The notes beneath the pieces are model-generated. The model saw only the letters and a program-made list of their open reading frames with translations, had not been told where the DNA came from and made no database searches. The translations under genes were made by a program, and so were the position numbers. A DNA stretch of 64,000 nucleotides from Panicum virgatum (lineage: Eukaryota; Streptophyta; Magnoliopsida; Poales; Poaceae): assembly GCF_016808335.1 (NCBI RefSeq), contig NC_053140.1, forward strand, positions 31,364,586 through 31,428,585. The letters are read 5' to 3'. Below are positions 23,935-34,888 of this stretch, piece by piece (the stretch's first letter is position 1; each line of letters starts with the position of its first letter).

Positions 23935-24545
23935 ACTAACTCCATACACTGATAAGGGATGTATGGATTCTCGAGAAGAGAGGAGATCAAAGTCTCGATA
24001 GTTAGCTCTAGGTCTTCCGGTTAAAAAACAACGTCGATGATCGGAATAGCGGACGTAAAGCTATTGAACTTGGGTATGCTCTTTCCTTTTGTCGAAGTGG
24101 AATCGTCAAAATATGCAAAAAATAGTATTTCTACGTAAAACACCCATAAATGATATTTCAATTGAAATACCCAAACAGGATATTAGCTCTTTCTCTTGTT
24201 CTTGATGATATTGTAATGGAACGACGAACCCATTTCCTTCTCGTAGGAACACATACAAGAAAAAGGATAATCGTAGCCCTCCCATTAACCTTCTCCTCCG
24301 ACCATTTCCCGCTAAAATAATAGGAATTAGGCCTAAAACGATTCCAAATAGAAAAACTTCAATCATTTCGATTTGTTCGAGGGGATAAAAAAAAGAGGTA
24401 CGACAAGAAGAAGGGGCGACCCATATCATCTTGACTTGTTCTGCTTCCCTTCTTTTTTTTTAAGAATACCGAGTCGGGTTCTTCTCCGACCAGTATCGAA
24501 TAGAACATGCTGAACAAGATCTTCTTCATGGAAACCCGCTCGATT
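23935..24545 (-). other. Plastid-derived mosaic (NUPT) with petG, rps14 and rpoC2-like pieces
   Basis: On the minus strand, 24366 down to about 24307 encodes [20 protein letters not shown], the first 20 residues of plastid PetG with one change, then the match stops abruptly. At about 24050-23995 the frame reads [16 protein letters not shown], a hallmark of plastid ribosomal protein S14. Between them, LGISIE and GVLRRN resemble plastid RpoC2. These genes are not adjacent in grass plastomes, so the fragments were joined before or during insertion. None is functional here. Confidence 0.72.
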
Positions 24546-24965
24546 TGGGGGGGGGGAAGAAGAGTGGGTACGGGTCTTCTTTCACTTTTGTTAAGATGTC
24601 GAAGGGCGCGGTGGGGCCCACATGGAGATGATGTTTAGGACAGTGATACGGTCTTCGAAGCATAACTTTGACTGTTTATTTTTATAAAAATATTTATTGC
24701 AAAATAATATATATATTATGAAAATGATTTTTAAAACAAATTTATTCATATAATTTTTATTTTTTCAAACTCAATAAACTAAAAAATATTCATGATTTAT
24801 ATTCTCAGTATTTAACTTAAATTTTGTTCAAAACGTTATCTATTTCTTGTATGGAGAGAGCACACATACGAGTGTAGTACGTTTGATTAATAATAAAAGG
24901 CAGTTAACTCTTGCCGCCTCAGGCCACCCGCAACGGTTAGCGTGAGCTGCTCTCTATAAGGCTTA
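24546..24965. other. AT-rich intergenic DNA
   Basis: A nine-G run near 24549 is followed by A/T-rich sequence. No coding frame or bounded repeat was identified. Confidence 0.35.
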
Positions 24966-24972
24966 GGCCCTG

Positions 24973-26575
24973 TGTAAGGATCACCGGGGTGTCCGACCCT
25001 AGAGGGGGAGGGGGTGAATAGGGTCGCTAATCGTTTTTCTATCCTAGGGCTCAATCTAATTGCTTAAGATAAACCTAACACGTCCTACACATGCTAGTTA
25101 TGACTAAGGTTTATCTATGCTACCCTCTACTTACCCCAAAAGACTTGCCACCTATAGCCAATCCTAATCAAACTAACTAGGAAAGTAAAGGTAAGCAAGA
25201 AAGAGTAAATGCGGAAACGTAATGCGGTAAGTAAAGCGGTAAGGGAGAGGATATGCAAACTCCCGTGAAGACACCAAGACACACGATTTAACGTGGTTCG
25301 GTTAGGACACCAAAGTCCCTCCCTACGTCCACGGCCACTTGCTCACAAAGAACAAGTGTGATACCGAGTCTCTTCGCTTGATCACCGTCTTGCCACGCCT
25401 CCAAGGCTCCCGACAAGCAAAGGCTAAGTGACACCAAGTCACAAAGACGAGGTCACCGCCACCGTCTATCTCGAAGCGTCACCACGGCACCGTCTTCACT
25501 ATCTTGGAGCTTTAACACCAAGTAGGGGCCTACTTCCCCGCACAAAGTGTCGTTGCCACTCCACACCAAGTCGGAGGGTCACACGACGAGTACAAGTGTT
25601 TGCTTGCCGCAGCAAGACTTCTCTCAAGGGAGCTCTCGCAAGAACTAATCCCTAATCAAGCACTAAGCACTCTAACAAGTGTGCTTAAGCCTATATGATG
25701 TACAATGAAGCTCTATGGTGGTTGGAGATGATCTTTAGCTCTAGTATACTTCTTTTAACTCCAGCACACTCAAATGGTGCGGCCTTGAGGGTATATATAG
25801 GCAGCACAAGCAAATATAGCCGTTGGGGAAAACCTGCCAGAAATGTGCTTAACACCGGTTAATCCGATGCTCCCCAAATTGCCATCGTCGGTTTAACCGG
25901 TGATACTAAACTGCCCACTGAAAACTAGCCGTTACGTGTACGGGCAATCAACCGACGCAATCGACCGGTGTATGTAATATTAGCGTCGGTTTAACCGGTG
26001 AGTGCAACTGTCCTCTGATCCTTGAAAAACAAACTCTCTGGACAACTGCACCGACGCCATTAACCGGTGCATCATCGGTTCATCCGATGTATGCATTTTC
26101 CTTGGTCTGCTTCTGCCATTGTACCGACGTATTCAAACTTCCTATCGTCGGTTCATCCGGTGCCAAACCCTAGCCCGCAGGCCATCTCTGTCATTGCACC
26201 GATGAGTACATTTTGCCTTACGTCGGTTCATCCGGTGATACTAAAACTCCCAGACGTGCTCAAGTCAATGCACCGACGTGTGTAATTTGCTTGGCGTCGG
26301 TTCAACCGGTGACTTGATTTCTTTTAGGTTTCAGGGCGCTGCCCTGAGACCCGCGAGGGGCGGCTCCCCCTCGACCCCCGTCCGCTAACCGGGTAGCGGA
26401 ACCCCCGTAGGGGCGGCCCTTCGGGCCTAGCTTCGCCTCTCTTCTCTTTGTCATCACTTGAACCTAAAAGCCTGAGTATATCATCTAAGCAAACACATTA
26501 GTTCAAGTATTGCGTGTGTCATCAATCGCCAAAACATTATATTGAAATATGGCATGAGAGGCCATTTTCGCTACA
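24973..26575. mobile_element. Solo LTR (1.6 kb) inside the MITE
   Basis: The sequence starts TGTAAGGATCACC, ends GCTACA, and is bordered by the 5-bp target duplication CCCTG (24968-24972 and 26576-26580). No internal retrotransposon sequence or second LTR is present, so a full element was probably removed by LTR-LTR recombination. About 25850-26320 contains alternating ACCGACG and CGTCGGTTCA/TAACCGGTG words, typical of the LTRs of large grass copia elements. Confidence 0.85.
25850..26320. repeat. Degenerate GTCGGTT/ACCGGTG repeats in the solo LTR
   Basis: At least five spaced repetitions of a motif pair, ACCGACG then CGTCGGTT(C/T)AACCGGTG, occur with variable 30-60 base spacers. Confidence 0.75.
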
Positions 26576-26878
26576 CCCTGCTTAGTTCCCAAAAAAATTT
26601 CTGCAGTGTCCGTCAAATCGAATATTTGAACATATACATGGAGCATTAAATACAGTTAAAAAATAACCAATTACACAATCTAATTAATTAGTACGAGATG
26701 AATCTTTAAATCTAATTAGTCCATAATTGAACATCATTTATCAAATAACAACGAAAATACTACAGTGTCAACGTCTAAACACAGGGCTTAGCTGCACGCT
26801 GCCAACTCAACTAGCAGATATCACAAATGGCAATTGTTCCAATAATTTTTTAATCACGTGGGGCCATCTCCCTTCTCA

Positions 26879-27040
26879 GGCCATGTTTGGTGCCATCTCG
26901 AAATATTTTTCACAAAAAGACAAATGTATACATGAGTACTAAATGAAGTTTATTAGCAAAACCTTTTTACGGATGGGTATAATTTTTCGAGACGAATCTA
27001 ATGAGTCAAGTTCCACCATGTTTGGCTACAGTGATTGTGA
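26879..27040. mobile_element. Truncated Tourist-like MITE
   Basis: It begins GGCCATGTTTGGTG and includes CGAGACGAATCTAATGAG, a core word of the MITE family found repeatedly in this window. The right end is missing where the duplicated CIPK8 segment begins. Confidence 0.5.
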
Positions 27041-27054
27041 ACTCGTGACGCTAG

Positions 27055-28653
27055 GCAACCGAGGAGTCGTCTTGATGTGATTGTGAACTCGTGACGCTAG
27101 GCAATGCATTCTTTTCAACAACACAATGAATTCCGTCGCGTTTCACTCGATTTGATTTTTCTTACCGCGCGCAAAACGCTTTCGCCCACCAGAAATATTA
27201 ATCGATGTATCTCTCCCGATTCAATTCCCTGCTTTTTCCTCGCCAAAAAAATAAAATTCCCTTCTTTTTTGTTTTTTCAAAAAGAAGCGGGCCGTACCAA
27301 CGCACCTGCTCCACGAAAGGCGAAACACCCCTCCGCCCTCGGATTTTGCTCCAAAAGCCAACTCCCACTCAGGGTTTACTTTTCCGACGGAAAATGATTT
27401 TCCGGACGTTCTCGGAAACGGAAAATTACCGGTTTTCCGTTTTTTTTCGGATTTTCCGATCGGAAAACGATTTGAAATTCAAATTTCGGTTTTCGACATT
27501 TTCCGACCGGATTTCGGTGTTTTCCGACCGGATTTCGGTGTTTTCTGACCGGAAAATGTTGTTGGTGATCGGAAATTGTAAAATCAGTGAGGAAAAATTA
27601 AAAATTTTACAGCACTTCATCTAATTTTGCATATATAACAGTTCACAAAGCATAATAAATATTTCACACACCAAATATTAATAGGATTCACCTAAAACAT
27701 GTATGTCCAATTGTCCATACAAGACACACAATCTAAATCCAATATAATACAATACCAAGTCCATTGTCCTAGTCATACAAGCCATAGGTTCATTGCAATA
27801 ATACAATACCAAGTTCATTGTCCAAGTTATACAAGCTGATCATATATATGACATGTTTTGCTAAATAAACCCAACATGTGTAATAGTCATGTGAGGAATA
27901 TATTATTTTTACGGAATCTATGTGTGTTTAGTCATATGAGGGATACTTATTAAGAGTTTACATTTCTATTTCATATACGGATCTATATGTGTTTAGTCAT
28001 GTGAGGGATATATTGTTTTTACGGAATTTGAATGGATATTTCGTGTTTAAATTATATATACATGTGTAATAGTTCCTTTGCAATACCATCTATACCAAAA
28101 TATTTTTTTACATTGCTAAAACAATGTTTTCCGACCGGAAAGCACCGAAATCCGACCGGAAAGCAACGAAATCCGGTCGGAAAATCCGGTTTTCGTTTTT
28201 TATGAATTTTTTTGAATTTTTGAATTTTGAAACCGAAAAATTCGAAATTTTGCCGGAATTCGTTTCTCGGACACAATCGGTAACGGTAAATTTTCCGGTA
28301 AACCGGATTTACCGTCCGAAATTTTTTTCCTTGCTCCCACTCCACTAGCACAAAACTTCAACCAGCTGCCACCTGCTTGCCTGCCTGCCCACAGAAATTG
28401 TAAATTCCCCATTCAAAAAGGAGGCTTCTCCGCTTCACACGTAGGCTTTGCTCTGCCCGAAATCTCTCGCTCCCATCAATGGCGTCGTCGACCGCCTGAG
28501 CAGCTCGGTCCCCAGCTCCGTCGGCGGCGGCGCGACACTCCGCACCGGGCTCGCGACTCTTCGCCGCACGGAGGAGGAAGGGAGGCCGCGGAGATGGTGG
28601 GGGGAGGCGGCGGCGGCGGCGGGGCGCTGCGGCGGGTGGGCAAGTACGAGGTC
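27055..28653 (+). pseudogene. Duplicated 5' end of CIPK8 (promoter, 5' UTR, 20 codons), split by a hAT element
   Basis: Bases 27055-27369 match 59772-60086 and 28334-28653 match 60079-60400, essentially base for base apart from a few small changes (for example GCCACCTGC for GCCACTGC, CACGTAGGC for CACGCAGGC, one GGC fewer). The copy keeps the start codon (28594) and exon 1 through GKYEV, then departs into unrelated DNA, giving a 22-codon frame ending at TAA 28660-28662. The kinase is absent. It lies in the same orientation, 32.7 kb upstream of the real gene. Confidence 0.92.
27370..28333. mobile_element. Non-autonomous hAT element inside the CIPK8 duplicate
   Basis: This 964-bp insert begins CAGGGTTTAC and ends CCTTG (minus strand CAAGGAAAAA), with an exact 8-bp target duplication CTCCCACT (27362-27369, 28334-28341). 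Removing it restores the sequence of the intact CIPK8 upstream region. The subterminal zones carry repeats of TTTTCCGACCGGAAA in opposite orientation at the two ends. No transposase frame. Confidence 0.88.
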
Positions 28654-29528
28654 CGCCTCTAATCATCTTCTAAGCATGCGTCAAAAACCTTATTACCTAC
28701 AGCACATGATACAGCACTATGATTGTAGAGATTGTTTTATAATTAGACTTCATTTAATATCTCTAATTAGTGATCAAAAGACCAAAAAAAACTTCATGAA
28801 AACTTTTACACCTCCAAAGCCTCTGCCTCTAGCCCCAATCGCCCCGGCGTTGTGTTCGTGGGGCCCGCCACATTCCTTGAATTTCGTGCTGTAGAGTGTT
28901 GATGGAGGTATCGGCAGCTCCTTCTGTCTCTTCTACTCTCTTTCCTACGTGGTTGACTATCGGCAGCTGTTATCGACTCACTAGTCACTACGGGTGGCCT
29001 CATGTTGGCCTCGTAAAACCTCTGCACAAATGGCACATCGGCAGTTTATTACTATACTACTACCGTGGTTTCTTCTGCTCGGAGATTGTAACCTGTGGGC
29101 ACAAATGGCACATCTTTTCCCTCCCCGTGTGCACGGCACAAGTGCCCGATGAGGCGATGATGCATCACGACATTTAGTTAATTTCCGCCTAGACAGCTAG
29201 ACTACAGATTGTAACCTGAGCCTTGTATATCTATTCAGTTTCAGATCAGATTTGGTAGGCGAACGAAAGGTTAGCTAGGGTTTTTTAACAGCGGGGCCAC
29301 AAAGTCAAAACTATGCGTGTCCCGGCAGGCTAGCAGTAATCGGCGTGTGCTTAACTTCAAAAAAAAAAAGTAATCGGTGTGTGCTTGGCGTGGTCAGGAC
29401 TCAGGAGAGGCCGGTGGGCCGCCACGTCGGCCACGCTGAAAAAAAAATCAATTGAGAAATCGCCGCCGCCACCATCGGCGATCTAGTACAGCCGGCCTCG
29501 TGTCGGCAGCGCCCAACTGCCCCCACAT
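28654..29528. other. Intergenic DNA
   Basis: No gene supported. An AT-rich strip near 28670-28810 resembles MITE sequence (TTATAATTAGACTTCATTTAAT), but no matching ends were found. Confidence 0.4.
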
Positions 29529-30190
29529 TATGGCTGGGCAAAAAACCCGATACCCAAAGCCTGAATCCGAAAAACCCGAGCCCAAAAAATCCGAACCCTA
29601 ATACGGGTTCCAACCCACGGTACCCGAAATTAATACGGGTAGTTCGGGTTTTGGGCCACGGTACCCGACATACCCGATTTACCCGAAAAATTGGTCAGCC
29701 CAATAGCCCAAATAAATTGCAGCCCAGCCCACCACCAACACCGAGCGTCCAAGCCTAACCCTAACCCCACGCCGTGCGCCCAGGCCCCAGACGGCCAGAC
29801 ACGACTCGCCAGACGCCCCGACCCCGCGCCGCGCCGCCGCCCCAACCCCGCGCCGCGCCGCCGCCCCCCCACGCTAGCCCCAGCCACCCACCGCGCCACC
29901 GCCCGCCGCCACCGGCACCACCTTCCGCGTGCGCCTGCGCCTGCGCGAGCGGCCGAGCGTGCAGGCCCCCGAGCCCGAGGCGGCCTCTTCCTCTTCTTAT
30001 CCCCGGTGACCTCGACTTCCTGTCCACACGACGGCACCGCCCTTCCACTCCGCCTCGCACCTCCACGCAACGGCGTCGCCCCTCCACTCCTCCTCGCGCC
30101 TCCACGCAACGGCGCCGCCCCTCCGATCCGCCTTTGCCTTCGCTAGATCCGGCGAGCCGCGTGTCCTCTGCCTCCACCTCTTTGCCGTCG

Positions 30191-30287
30191 TCGTCCACCA
30201 CTGGGGTCGTCGAGTTCGCCACTCGCCGCATCCACGTCGAGGACAAGGTCGTCAAAGCCCAGATCTGGGACACCGCTGGCTAGGAAA
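30191..30287 (+). pseudogene. Captured exon fragment of a RabA/Rab11-type small GTPase
   Basis: The frame reads VEFATRRIHVEDKVVKAQ then IWDTAG, a TAG stop (30281-30283) and ER. This is the switch I to G3 region of plant Rab11/RabA proteins (family form GVEFATRSIHV..KAQIWDTAGQER), with the G3 glutamine codon replaced by TAG. After ER comes GTACGC, which fits the donor of a Rab gene intron, and the following 120 bases look like intron. The P-loop is not recognisable upstream. Capture was therefore from genomic DNA rather than mRNA. Confidence 0.82.
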
Positions 30288-30747
30288 GGTACGCGCCCCA
30301 GATCCGTCTGAGCTCTGCGAGGCTCATCGATCCCCTTCCTCCTATCTGATCTCCGATTGGTCCATCCGTTAGCAATTGGTTGGTCTGCGTCGTATGGATC
30401 TCTGTAGCTTAACTTGGTCAGTGATCCCTAGTTGGTAGTTGCCAATACGATTCCGCGTGTTTTGTAATTTATATGTCCGCGTTTGTGTGCTGCTGCTGCT
30501 GCGGCTGAGGCCAGTGTGTTTCTTGATTGTTGCATTGCGCCCTCAGCTAAATCAATCAATATATATATGTGCACTTGCTAGTCGTGAATTTTACATATAT
30601 AAGCTTTTCCAAGTATATGTAAACTCATCATGTACTACATACTACTTCCTTCTATATATCCATCTGATTCCAAGTAATGCTAATGTTCTTCCTTGTCGCT
30701 TTCAACATCTGATGATGTGCTTGCTATACCTGTCTCCACAAAGGATG

Positions 30748-31330
30748 AGGATGGAAAGTGGTTCTAGCAATACAGCCAAGTCAGAACTTGACAAGTATCT
30801 TAGTGAAGATACAGAGGATAGGAATAAAAAGATTGACATCCTTGTTTGGTGGAAAGACAACGCACCCAGGCTTCCAGTTTTAGCTCACTTGGCTCGTGAT
30901 GTGCTTGCTATACCTGTCTCCACAGTAGCATCAGAGTATGCTTTCAGCACAAGTGGACGTATTTTAGATGATTTCCGTACTTCTCTTACTCCATTCATGG
31001 TAGAGGCTCTAGTTTGTGCACAGGATTGGCTTAGGAGAGCAACTCCTATTGACATCAAAGAGAATATGGAGGAATTAGAAATGATGGAAAAAGGTACATA
31101 ATTTTACTTAACTCATTTATGCATTTGTTGCATTGCATCATTGTAAAATTTTACTCATTGCTTGGATTCCTGTCATTGTAGAGTTAATTGAAGAATTTGG
31201 TAACCATAAAGCTCAGAATATTAGCAAAGGAAAAGGGAAAGAAAAAGAGGCTTCCACTGAGAAAACACAAGCAACACCAACAGGAAGCAACTCCAAGTCC
31301 ATCTCCAAACCCGGGTCGTCTACATCTTAG
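30748..31330 (+). pseudogene. hAT transposase C-terminal part (dimerisation domain)
   Basis: The frame 30748-31099 contains SELDKYLSED, DILVWWKDNAPRLPVLAHLA and VASEYAFSTSGRILDDFR, the conserved hAT family dimerisation region. A GT-AG intron (about 31095-31181) joins it to a lysine/serine-rich tail ending at TAG 31328-31330. The catalytic and BED zinc-finger parts are missing. A short stretch (GATGTGCTTGCTATACCTGTC) appears twice, at about 30713 and 30898, suggesting internal rearrangement. Confidence 0.85.
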
Positions 31331-31951
31331 AAGGTAATATTATCATTGTTATTGTTAATTTGCATCCCTGTCTTATTGCTTTGTGTGCCTTTGCATGTAG
31401 GCTGGTGCCGTGGTGCATGGTGCTGGTGGGTGCCTGGGTGGTTTGGACTTTGGTGCCTGCCTGCCTGGAGGCGCAGCTTCATCTTCATGAGAGTCATGTT
31501 TATCTCTGTTGGGTGCTTCAAAACTATATTTATTAATTGTGATATTTGAAGTGTAAACTGTCAGTTTGGTCATGTACTAGTAGTGTTGTTTATCTTTGAA
31601 AAACTCATGTTTATCTCTGAACATGTATACTAGCGACTGGGCATGTTTATTCAGTTACTCAGTTTGGTCATTCAGAGTTCAGCAATTTGGGTAGTTCGGG
31701 TAACCCGAACCCGAACCCAAAGTTTTCGGGTACCCGAATTGTCGGGTTCTGGTTTTTGTCAGCGAATTTCGGGTTCTATTTTTCAAAACCTGAAATTTTC
31801 AAAACCCGAAATACCCGACCCGAACTTTTCGGGTAACCAGAACGCCCAGCCATACCCCACACGGCCTGCGCCAAGGATAGGTCCGGTGATCGTCGCCTCG
31901 TCGGAGGCGCTGCCACTTGGGCCGTGTTCAGGGCCGGCTCTAGTGTTTTAA

Positions 31952-33580
31952 GGCTCTCCGCACTCGTCACTCTCCAAATTCACTCTCTAAAAAGAATATT
32001 CCATCCTAATCATCGAGATTCTCCACTCTACGTTCAGTTTCTCTGCGCTCGTTCACTCTCTATATTTCTACTCCATACCAACTACCAAGGCGTGGGGCCC
32101 ACGTGTCATAATTTTTTTTTCTTTTCTACCCCCCTCTCCCCCGGCCTCTCTCTCCCTCCCTCCGTCCTCTCTCCCTCCGCCACCGCGCCCCTCCTCCCCC
32201 GGCCACCGCCACCGGCCACCACCTCCTCCCTGCTCCCGCCGGCGGCCCGCCCCGCTGCACCGCCCTCCTCCTGGCCACCTCCTCCCTCCTTGCGCCTCCT
32301 TCCAGCGGGGACGCGCCGCCGTCTTCCCTTCCCGCGCCAGCCACGAGCTCGAGTTCGACCTGATCCGCGCTGGATCGAGCTCCATGGCGGCCTCCGCGGC
32401 GTCCCCGGCGTCGGCGAACCGAACACCGGCGCGCGCGGCGGCTCGCGGGACAGCGGCACGGCGGCGGCCTCCTCCTCTCTGTCCATGGTCGCGGCGGGCC
32501 GGGGATTCGGCGGCACCACCTCCCGAGCACCCTCCCTGACGGCGGCCCCTCCTTCCTCCCCCTTCCTGGCCCGCCTCCCCACGCCCCTCGAACAGCGAGC
32601 GCGCGCAGCAAGGCAGGGGACCTCGCGCGGCGGCGGTGGCGATGGAGGCCCGCGCGGGACGGCGGCCCGCACGCGGCGGGGCCCATGGCGCCCTCGATGG
32701 GATGGAGCGGCTGCAGCAGCGGTGCGTGGGCGGGAGGCGGAGCCGTGGCGGCCCTGCTGCTCCTCGAGCTCGCCTCGCCGCAGCCCTGCTTCTCCTCGAG
32801 CTCGCCGGGGGTGGCAGGTGCGGCCTCCCTCCCCACCGGCGCCCTTCCTCCCTGGCGGCGGCGACGGCCCAGCGAGGCGAAGGCGAGGCGAAGGCGCGGC
32901 GATGCGAGGCCGCGCGCAACCCCTCCCGCCCCCTCCCCTGCGCGCTGCTCCCTTTCTTCCATGGCGGGCGGTCCAGGCGGAGCGAGCGTCGGGCCCTCCT
33001 CCCTTTCTTCCATGGCGGGCGGGCCAGGCGGTGGCTGGCGCGCGGCCATGGCGAGGCAGGGCGGCCCAGCTCCCTCCACCGAGCCTCCTCGCCGGCTCCT
33101 GCGGCGGAGCCTCGCGCGGCCGCGCGGTCCCGCCTCCTCGTCTTCCTCGCGGGCGGCGCGGCTGTGCGGGCCTCCTCTTCCTCGACGCCGCGCTGGCGCC
33201 CCTCGTCCCCCCTCTTCCCTCTGTGCGGGTCGCTAGGACGGCGGCACGGCGGCCGAGCTCCGCGCGCAGCAGGGGAGGGAGGCCAGCGCGCGGCACACGG
33301 CGGCCATCCCTCCCCGGCGGCCCGCCCTCCCTCCTCTCCGGCGGCCCCCTCCCCGCTCGTCGGCCGCGTGGTTGGGATGGCGCGCGAGTGCGCGGGCCCC
33401 GCGCCACGTCGTGTGTCCCGTTCCTTCTGTATCTGCGCTCGTCTGCGCTCGATTTGGAGTGTGCATGCAGAAACGGAAAAATAGTGATGGGTTTACCGTC
33501 CCCCGCTGCGGACGTTTTTTCTGTAAACTGACTCTGTATGTGCGATACCGCGTGGGATAGAGTACCCACTGCGGAGAGCC
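31952..33580. mobile_element. PIF/Harbinger-like element filled with GC-rich DNA
   Basis: The ends are GGCTCTCCGCACTCG on the left, and on the right TGCGGAGAGCC (minus strand GGCTCTCCGCAGTGG), with TAA on both sides (31949-31951, 33581-33583). The interior is very GC-rich and lacks stops over long distances on both strands, so open frames of over 450 codons exist in each direction. They encode low-complexity Arg/Ala/Pro/Gly sequence without a recognisable domain. A 50-bp unit containing CCCTTTCTTCCATGGCGGGC is repeated near 32950 and 33000. Confidence 0.75.
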
Positions 33581-33583
33581 TAA

Positions 33584-33942
33584 GGGCCCTAGAGCGAACG
33601 GGATACGGTGGGCCCTTAAGCTATTTTTTTCACATTTGCAAAATGATAAAGCATATATTAGTAGAAAGATTTATTTAATTCTTAAAAACATTGTCCATAT
33701 TGTAAACTGAAAGAGCATTAAAATGAGACTATTATGCCAAATGAGAACCGAAAGCTCGAACGACTCCATCAACGATAAGAAAACATCCACCGACATTTAT
33801 TTATTACCAATACACGATATGGGTATGTCGATATATATATATATATATATACACTTGCAAATATGTGCTGCCGGAAGCTACATAAATATATTGATTAGCA
33901 TAAAAATCATATATATATTATACACCATATGCATTTATAATA
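33584..33942. other. Intergenic DNA between transposons
   Basis: AT-rich sequence with a (AT)n run near 33830-33850. No gene. Confidence 0.4.
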
Positions 33943-34553
33943 GAGAAAAGTCCGGTTTACACCCTCCAACTATCGCAAAAGTCCGATTTTCAACCTTCAA
34001 CTATAAAACCGGACAACATAGACCATCCAACTGTCAAAACCGGACAAATTTAGCCCCTGGGGTGGTTTTGAGGGTGGTTTTCCATTTTGTAAGAATTAAA
34101 AATATTTAATTTTACACTAAAAATGTATAAGTAATTCATTTTAAGTCAAAAAATTATGAAATGGGTGTCAAAAGTTTTCTGAAAATGTAACCTATCTATT
34201 GTCACACGACTTGTGAGCTATTCAGATATAATTTTTTATATTTATAATATTTGGTTGCTTGCAATTATATCAATTATTTTTAATAATTAAGATTCAAATG
34301 GAGCAATAATAGATAGGTTATTTTTTAGAAAAATTTTGGTACTAGTTTCATATTTTTCTGATTTAAAGTGAATTAGTTTTAATTTTTTAGATCTAATTAG
34401 ATTTATTTAATTTTTTTAGAAAATAGAAAACCACCCTAAGGGCCAAATTTGTTCGGTTTTGACAGTTGAATGGCCTATGTTGTCCGGTTTCGTAGTTGAA
34501 GGTTGAAAATTATACTTTTGCGATAGTTCGAGGATGAAAATTGGACTTTTCCC
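33943..34553. mobile_element. Mutator-type foldback MITE
   Basis: This 611-bp element has long inverted arms of about 130 bp (left GAGAAAAGTCCGG..., right end ...GGACTTTTCCC). It carries a perfect 9-bp target duplication TTTATAATA (33934-33942, 34554-34562), diagnostic of MULEs. Confidence 0.9.
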
Positions 34554-34888
34554 TTTATAATAACATAATACGTGTTGGCTGAGGACTTCCATCTTTTTTT
34601 TATTTTATTTATCAAACCCTAACTGTAAATATGGCTTCAGACCCATAGCTCAACATACGGTCACTCGGATTTCAATTAGAACTTGGATGAATCATTGCTT
34701 GCTTTAGTAGTAAGTAGAGATATAGATAGAGATGTATGTAGAAGGTTAAATATTAGAATTATCCGGAGCTCAAGATCATCTAACGTTGAAGATCAATTGT
34801 TTTAGCACAGAATGTGAGCTCCTAGTTACACTTGTTATTCCTATTCTGTACAACCAGATGCAAGGCACGGAAAATATCTCAAACACTA

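Larger units (their letters stand above)
24966..26787. mobile_element. Tourist-like MITE split by a solo LTR
   Basis: The MITE begins GGCCCTG at 24966, resumes at 26576 as CCCTGCTTAGTTCCC and ends CTAAACACAGGGC at 26787, with TTA on both outer sides (24963-24965, 26788-26790), as expected for PIF/Harbinger. Internal words typical of the family include TGGAGCATTAAAT and CTAATTAGTCCAT. Without the LTR it is about 214 bp. Confidence 0.82.
29529..31854 (+). mobile_element. hAT transposon (2.3 kb) with transposase remnant and captured Rab exon
   Basis: The ends are inverted repeats: TATGGCTGGGC on the left, GCCCAGCCATA on the right. The flanking 8-mers CCCCACAT (29521-29528) and CCCCACAC (31855-31862) match at seven of eight positions. 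Subterminal arrays of ACCCGAA/TTCGGGT words lie at both ends, as in grass hAT elements. The interior holds a Rab GTPase fragment (left) and the dimerisation end of a hAT transposase (right). Confidence 0.88.

Noticed and set aside
24307..24366. petG as a working gene
   Set aside because: Only the first 20 residues match, and the frame then runs into unrelated sequence. It is a nuclear plastid-DNA remnant.
25850..26320. CRISPR-like array from regularly spaced ACCGACG/CGTCGG words
   Set aside because: The repeats are short, variable and unevenly spaced, and sit inside a plant LTR.
29774..30283. Full Rab GTPase gene
   Set aside because: Only the switch I to G3 stretch is Rab-like. The P-loop and the later G4/G5 motifs are absent, and a stop replaces the G3 glutamine.
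31924..33531. A 535-codon open frame on the plus strand, and a similar one on the minus strand
   Set aside because: Both come from very GC-rich DNA with few stops. The sequences are Arg/Ala/Pro/Gly low complexity, frames are open on both strands, and the frame runs across the transposon end.
33431..33580. Host first exon/promoter reading through the Harbinger right end
   Set aside because: No splice donor with a coding frame continues into flanking DNA, and the boundary is explained by the transposon terminus.
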